Of a stretch of 64,000 nucleotides of DNA, positions 60,581-64,000 are shown piece after piece. This stretch comes from Pratylenchus scribneri. Its lineage: Eukaryota > Nematoda > Chromadorea > Rhabditida > Pratylenchidae. Location of the stretch: contig JAQSEB010000023.1 in assembly GCA_030063045.1 (NCBI GenBank), positions 124,001 to 188,000 of the forward strand, given 5' to 3'. Under the pieces are notes generated by a model. The model saw only the letters and a program-made list of their open reading frames with translations, was not told the origin of the DNA and did not search any database. Within the stretch, counting starts at the first letter, position 1. The number at the start of each line of letters is the position of its first letter. Position numbers and translations under genes: made by a program.

Positions 60581-61380
60581 CAATTCATTAAGAAATTACT
60601 ACTTTTTGGCCGTTCATAGATCCATTTGAAAATTGGCTAAAGTAGATCAGCTGCCTTTCCCCCAAATTTTCATCCATCTCCACCTTCCTCACCTTCCCCA
60701 GTCCCAAAATTCCCGAGCCTCCAAATTCCCGTCCCTTCTGTTGTCTGTTAAACCAGTCAGTCATCCCCCCTTCGTCTGCTCTGTTTTGTTTTTGAGTGCC
60801 ACCTTCGTGTAAACAATTGGTGGATTGCCCTTCAAGCCGTCTTCTTGACTTGTCGCCTTGGCCGCCGCCACTGTCAAATTCCATTTGGCCCTGGATTGAA
60901 TGAGGGTGGAAGGTGGTAAAGGTTTTAACGGCTCATAAAGCAGTCAAAAGGTTTGGGGGAAGGGATTGATGTTGGCTGGAATTGAATTGGAATGGAAATG
61001 GAGGAAAACGAACGGGGCCGGAGATTGGGTTGGGTGGCTGTCAGGAAATTGGCACCATAAAATGAAAGGAATTGGTCTCCACATTGCTGTTTTTTCTGCA
61101 TTCTTTCGTGGAACAACTTTTCAATTTCACTTCCTTTTCCTCCAAAGTTTTTGTCAACACCAATTTGGAATGATGTGAAAATTTTTGATGAGGGAAATTT
61201 GGGAAAAATCCGTCTGGGACTAGTTTTTTTAGAATGAAATGGAAATTGGAGTACCAATATGGCACATTAAGAAATGAAAAACATAAAGCTTTCCAAAAAA
61301 TATAAAAAAAAAGAATTGAATAATAAAGAGGAATTAATTTTGTTAAATATTAAGAGTTTTGGAAATATATATAAACGTTC
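60581..61380. other. intergenic, no supported gene
   Basis: Slightly GC-richer around 60650-60900, with frames of about 100 codons on the minus strand that are Gly/Gln/Arg-rich and show no recognisable domain. Nothing else supported. Confidence 0.4.
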
Positions 61381-61800
61381 AATTATTTCGCCTGTTTGTG
61401 TTTTCACTTAGAATAATTCCGCCTGTTTTGTGTTTTCGCTTAGAATAATTCCGCCTGTTTGTGTTTTCGCTTAGAATAATTCCGCCTGTTTTGTGTTTTC
61501 GCTTAGAATAATTCCGCCTGTTTTGTGTTTTCGCTTAGAATAATTCCGCCTTTTTGTGTTTTCGCTTAAAATAATTCCGCCTGTTTGTGTTTTTGCTTCG
61601 AATAATTCCGCCTGTTTGTGTTTTCGCTTAGAATAATACCGCCTGTTTGTGTTTTCGCTTAGAATAATTCCGCCTGTTTTGTGTTTTCGCTTAGAATAAT
61701 TCCGCCTTTTTTGTGTTTTCGCTTAAAATAATTCCGCCTGTTTGTGTTTTTGCTTCGAATAATTCCGCCTGTTTCTGCTTCACCTAATATAATTCCACCT
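61381..61800 (+). repeat. minisatellite family A, array 4
   Basis: About 13 copies of family A, ending in degenerate units (TTTCTGCTTCACCTAATATA, then CCACCTTTGTGTTTCCCG). The pair GCTTAAAATAATTCC and GCTTCGAATAATTCC recurs about 175 bp apart, again suggesting a block duplication. Confidence 0.95.
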
Positions 61801-62174
61801 TTGTGTTTCCCGAAAATTTTAACTTTTATGTTCATTCAAGTCAGCAAATAATAGTATAAATGGAAATTTGTGACTTGTTGTAAATAAAAGGGAATACAGA
61901 ATTTCATTTTTTGATACAGTATTTCTTTCTCTCGATGAAAATTGGGATTTTCCACCGCTGTGCCCTGCAGCTATAATCAAAATATTTATATTTATGGAAT
62001 GTAAATGGTAGATTTAAATTGTTTCAATTAAATAACATTATTCCATCAAACAAATTCCCAGTTAATTTTTTTCGTCATTTTTTACGGCCACTTTTTGCAC
62101 ATTTTTCGCTGATTCATTCATTTATTTTCTATCCAAAAGCCAAAACCACTGATTTGACTGAATTGATTAATAAT

Positions 62175-62665
62175 ATGGATGATACTTTGCTAATTTCATT
62201 CATCCTTTTTTCCAATATTTTTGCCATCTTTTTCTCAATTATTTTAATTAATTACAAAATTAAATATAGAATTGTCCGAAATATCTCAATGAATCCCGAT
62301 CAATCGCCTTTGCCAAAATTGAATATTTTCCAATTAATTGGCCTCATTTCCCCAATCATTACTTGTCTTGCGGCATTCACTTTGCTTAACATTATTGTTG
62401 GCACTTCAAATTGGTTGCTTTAGTGTCAAAATAATAAATTTATATTTATTATTATTTAATAAATTATTTAAATAAATTTAAAATTACAAAAAATATTTTT
62501 GATTAATATATTTCAAATTTTCCTCCTAGGTTTCGTCTCCATTCTCTACTTTTTAATGCTGGCGCAATTGATCATGCATATCGGCAAAGAATTTTGCTGG
62601 ACTGTATGCAGTCAGACTGTAAGTATTATTATTTAATAAACTCAAACTTAATAAAATCGGACTAA
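62175..62665 (+). CDS. possible C-terminal part of a multi-pass (serpentine-like) membrane protein
   Basis: Tentative. Exons 62175-62413 and 62530-62665 (375 nt, 124 residues) join in phase through a GT-AG intron. Three hydrophobic segments: LLISFILFSNIFAIFFSIIL, IFQLIGLISPIITCLAAFTL and a weaker FRLHSLLFNAGAIDHAYRQR. The order loop-TM-basic loop-TM-TM-AIDHAYR resembles the last three helices of nematode chemoreceptor-type proteins, but no family could be named. The frame stays open upstream to about 62019. A GTAAGT at 62620 could instead be a donor leading to another exon. It may be a fragment or pseudogene. Confidence 0.35.
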
Positions 62666-63001
62666 GTAATGGCCACGTCATTTGGAAAAAAATAATTTTT
62701 GAAATTAATTTTTTTTGTAAATTGAATGAATATATTTTCATTTTTATAGAAAATTTTATTTAATCAGAAATAAATAAGGGGGGGGGGGCTTCAAATAGGG
62801 AGGAGGATGGAATTAAATTTCAGTAACCCTCCGAGGTGGGAACTTTACTGAATTTTTTGATTTGAGAAAAAAATGCTTACTTCAACTTGATTCCATCTAA
62901 AAATTGGTTATTTTTGACATGAATTTTTCGATGAATGGAGGGGGTGGGGCTACTAAAAGAGGGGAGAGTCTAAGAGAGCGAGGGATATTAATAGAAGTTT
63001 T

Positions 63002-63613
63002 ATGGTTATTCTCTTTCTCACAAAGTACTTATTTTTTATTTTTTTTTCCGTTTCTAACTTTCTCCTTTCAGTTCTGCTTCCATCAACTTCGACATCGACC
63101 CATTCGGATTCATGGCAAAATGAAGAATTGAAACTAGTTGGCAAAATTGTTGATCATTTTGATGAAAAGGCCAAGCTCAGTAGTGAAAAATTCCGCAAAC
63201 TTGATGAAGAACGAGCTGGAATCCTAGAAGTAATCATAGAAATTCGTGAAAAACAAAAGAAACTTTACGAAGAGTTCCAAAAAATTAGTGAAGAGATTCG
63301 ACAATATCTGGAAGCTGGACAATATGAAGAAGCTGTAAAATTAGTTGAAAAACGCAAGAAAAATGATGAGGAACACCAACAACTTAAGGAGGCTGAAAAT
63401 GAATATCATGAAGAATTACGACGAATTGCTGAAGAATGCAAAAGAACTTTGGAAGAAAACAATCAAGATACTGACATGTTCCTACAATTCAATCAGGAAT
63501 TTCGACGCCGATTGATAGAGGAGGAGCGAAAAAGAGATATGCACTTAACTTGCCGTGCCCAATACGGTCGTTTCGGTGATAGCGAATATTATGGCGATGG
63601 CGATAGTGATTGA
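63002..63613 (+). CDS. coiled-coil protein with possible signal peptide
   Basis: Single frame of 203 residues. The start MVILFLTKYLFFIFFSVSNF is hydrophobic and could be a signal peptide or anchor. From about residue 40 the protein is a highly charged Glu/Lys/Arg helix with heptad-like spacing (KFRKLDEERAGILEVIIEIR, QKKLYEEFQKISEEIRQYLE), then RRLIEEERKRDMHLTCRAQY and the acidic tail DSEYYGDGDSD. The family is not recognised. CTCCTTTCAG just before TTCTGCTTCC (63070) is a good splice acceptor, so the hydrophobic start could be intron and the real first exon could lie upstream (62880-63000). If secreted, it would be of interest as a candidate secretory protein of a parasite. Confidence 0.6.
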   Translation: MVILFLTKYLFFIFFSVSNFLLSVLLPSTSTSTHSDSWQNEELKLVGKIVDHFDEKAKLSSEKFRKLDEERAGILEVIIEIREKQKKLYEEFQKISEEIRQYLEAGQYEEAVKLVEKRKKNDEEHQQLKEAENEYHEELRRIAEECKRTLEENNQDTDMFLQFNQEFRRRLIEEERKRDMHLTCRAQYGRFGDSEYYGDGDSD

Positions 63614-63879
63614 AGATTGAGAAGAACAAAAGAATTAAATAAATTCAAATATAAATAAAAATTTATTTTTCATTCAATTTAATTTATTTTTTTGAACAAT
63701 TTTATGATTTCATTCTACGATCCATAAAATAGTTAAAAAAAACAGGGTAGCCGAATTCACCACTATTCAATCGGGAAATTTCAATACCGCTATTTCACTA
63801 CTTGGGATCTTTGCATTTTGCAGCCTATTTAATATTTCAACTAATTCCGTTTCTCATTTTTTCATTTAAAAAATTTGAA
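63614..63879. other. 3' flank, no gene seen
   Basis: A/T-rich, with an AATAAA-like hexamer soon after the stop of the coiled-coil gene (about 63635-63660). No further feature. Confidence 0.4.
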
Positions 63880-64000
63880 TTATTTTGTTTCATTCCGGAA
63901 AGTTTATTTAATTTGTGTTTCATTCCGGAAAGTTTATTTAATTTGTGTTTCATTCCGGAAAGTTTATTTAAATTCTAAGCGTAAACACAAAACAGGCGGA
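63880..64000 (-). repeat. hybrid minisatellite leading into family A (reverse)
   Basis: Three copies of a 30 bp unit (CATTCCGGAAAGTTTATTTA then ATTTGTGTTT) at about 63892-63976, followed directly by TTCTAAGCGTAAACACAAAA and CAGGCGGA, which is family A in reverse complement and runs off the window. The 30 bp unit combines the TTCCGGAAA core of family C with the TTTGTGTTT core of families A, B and F. Confidence 0.85.

Noticed and set aside
60588..60884. Minus-strand frame of 98 codons, Gly/Gln-rich
   Set aside because: No domain, no neighbouring exon in phase; intergenic composition likely.

Overview
The window reads as a nematode genome segment, AT-rich and dense in introns. Most introns are 39-57 bp with GT-AG borders, and the longer ones are filled with minisatellites or palindromic elements. 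Gene content (a DEG/ENaC channel, an AAAP amino acid transporter, a DENND5-type Rab regulator, a tubulin cofactor E-like protein) is animal-like. The compact introns and repeat style suggest a tylenchid such as a cyst or root-knot nematode; that last step is inference. No bacterial operon, CRISPR array, rRNA or intact tRNA was seen.

Layout: 207-945 minisatellite A; 1593-8574 (+) AAAP amino acid transporter, 14 exons; 8880-9520 a large foldback element; 11768-16961 (-) TBCEL-like protein, 10 exons; 17172-18086 minisatellite A; 18093-21409 gene-poor with a segmental duplication; 21410-36675 (-) a DENND5/RAB6IP1-like gene, 33 exons, 1570 codons before the stop; 37170-38766 (-) an unrecognised 418-residue protein; 39623-42444 (-) a nuclear protein with two helix-turn-helix regions and an AT-hook, resembling the DNA-binding half of a pogo/Tigger transposase; 45602-47640 (-) a short leucine-rich-repeat protein like LRMDA; 49627-54212 (+) a DEG/ENaC channel, 12 exons; 54711-58138 (-) an unrecognised Ser/Asn-rich protein; 59397-60580 a 1.2 kb palindrome; 61381-61800 minisatellite A; about 62175-62665 (+) a possible serpentine-receptor fragment; 63002-63613 (+) a coiled-coil protein with a possible signal peptide; and at the right edge a hybrid minisatellite followed by family A in the opposite orientation.

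Gene models were built by hand from reading frame, splice phase and recalled family sequences. In each spliced model the exon lengths sum to a multiple of three and every junction keeps phase, which is the main internal check. The genes do not form one pathway; they are ordinary cell-biology genes (nutrient transport, microtubules, Rab traffic, ion conduction).

The unusual layer is the repeats. At least five minisatellite families (24-46 bp units) occur at several loci in both orientations, share sub-motifs, and lie in introns or between genes. Several palindromic element families lie in introns of most of the spliced genes. Inverted pairs of such elements flank internal exons of two genes.
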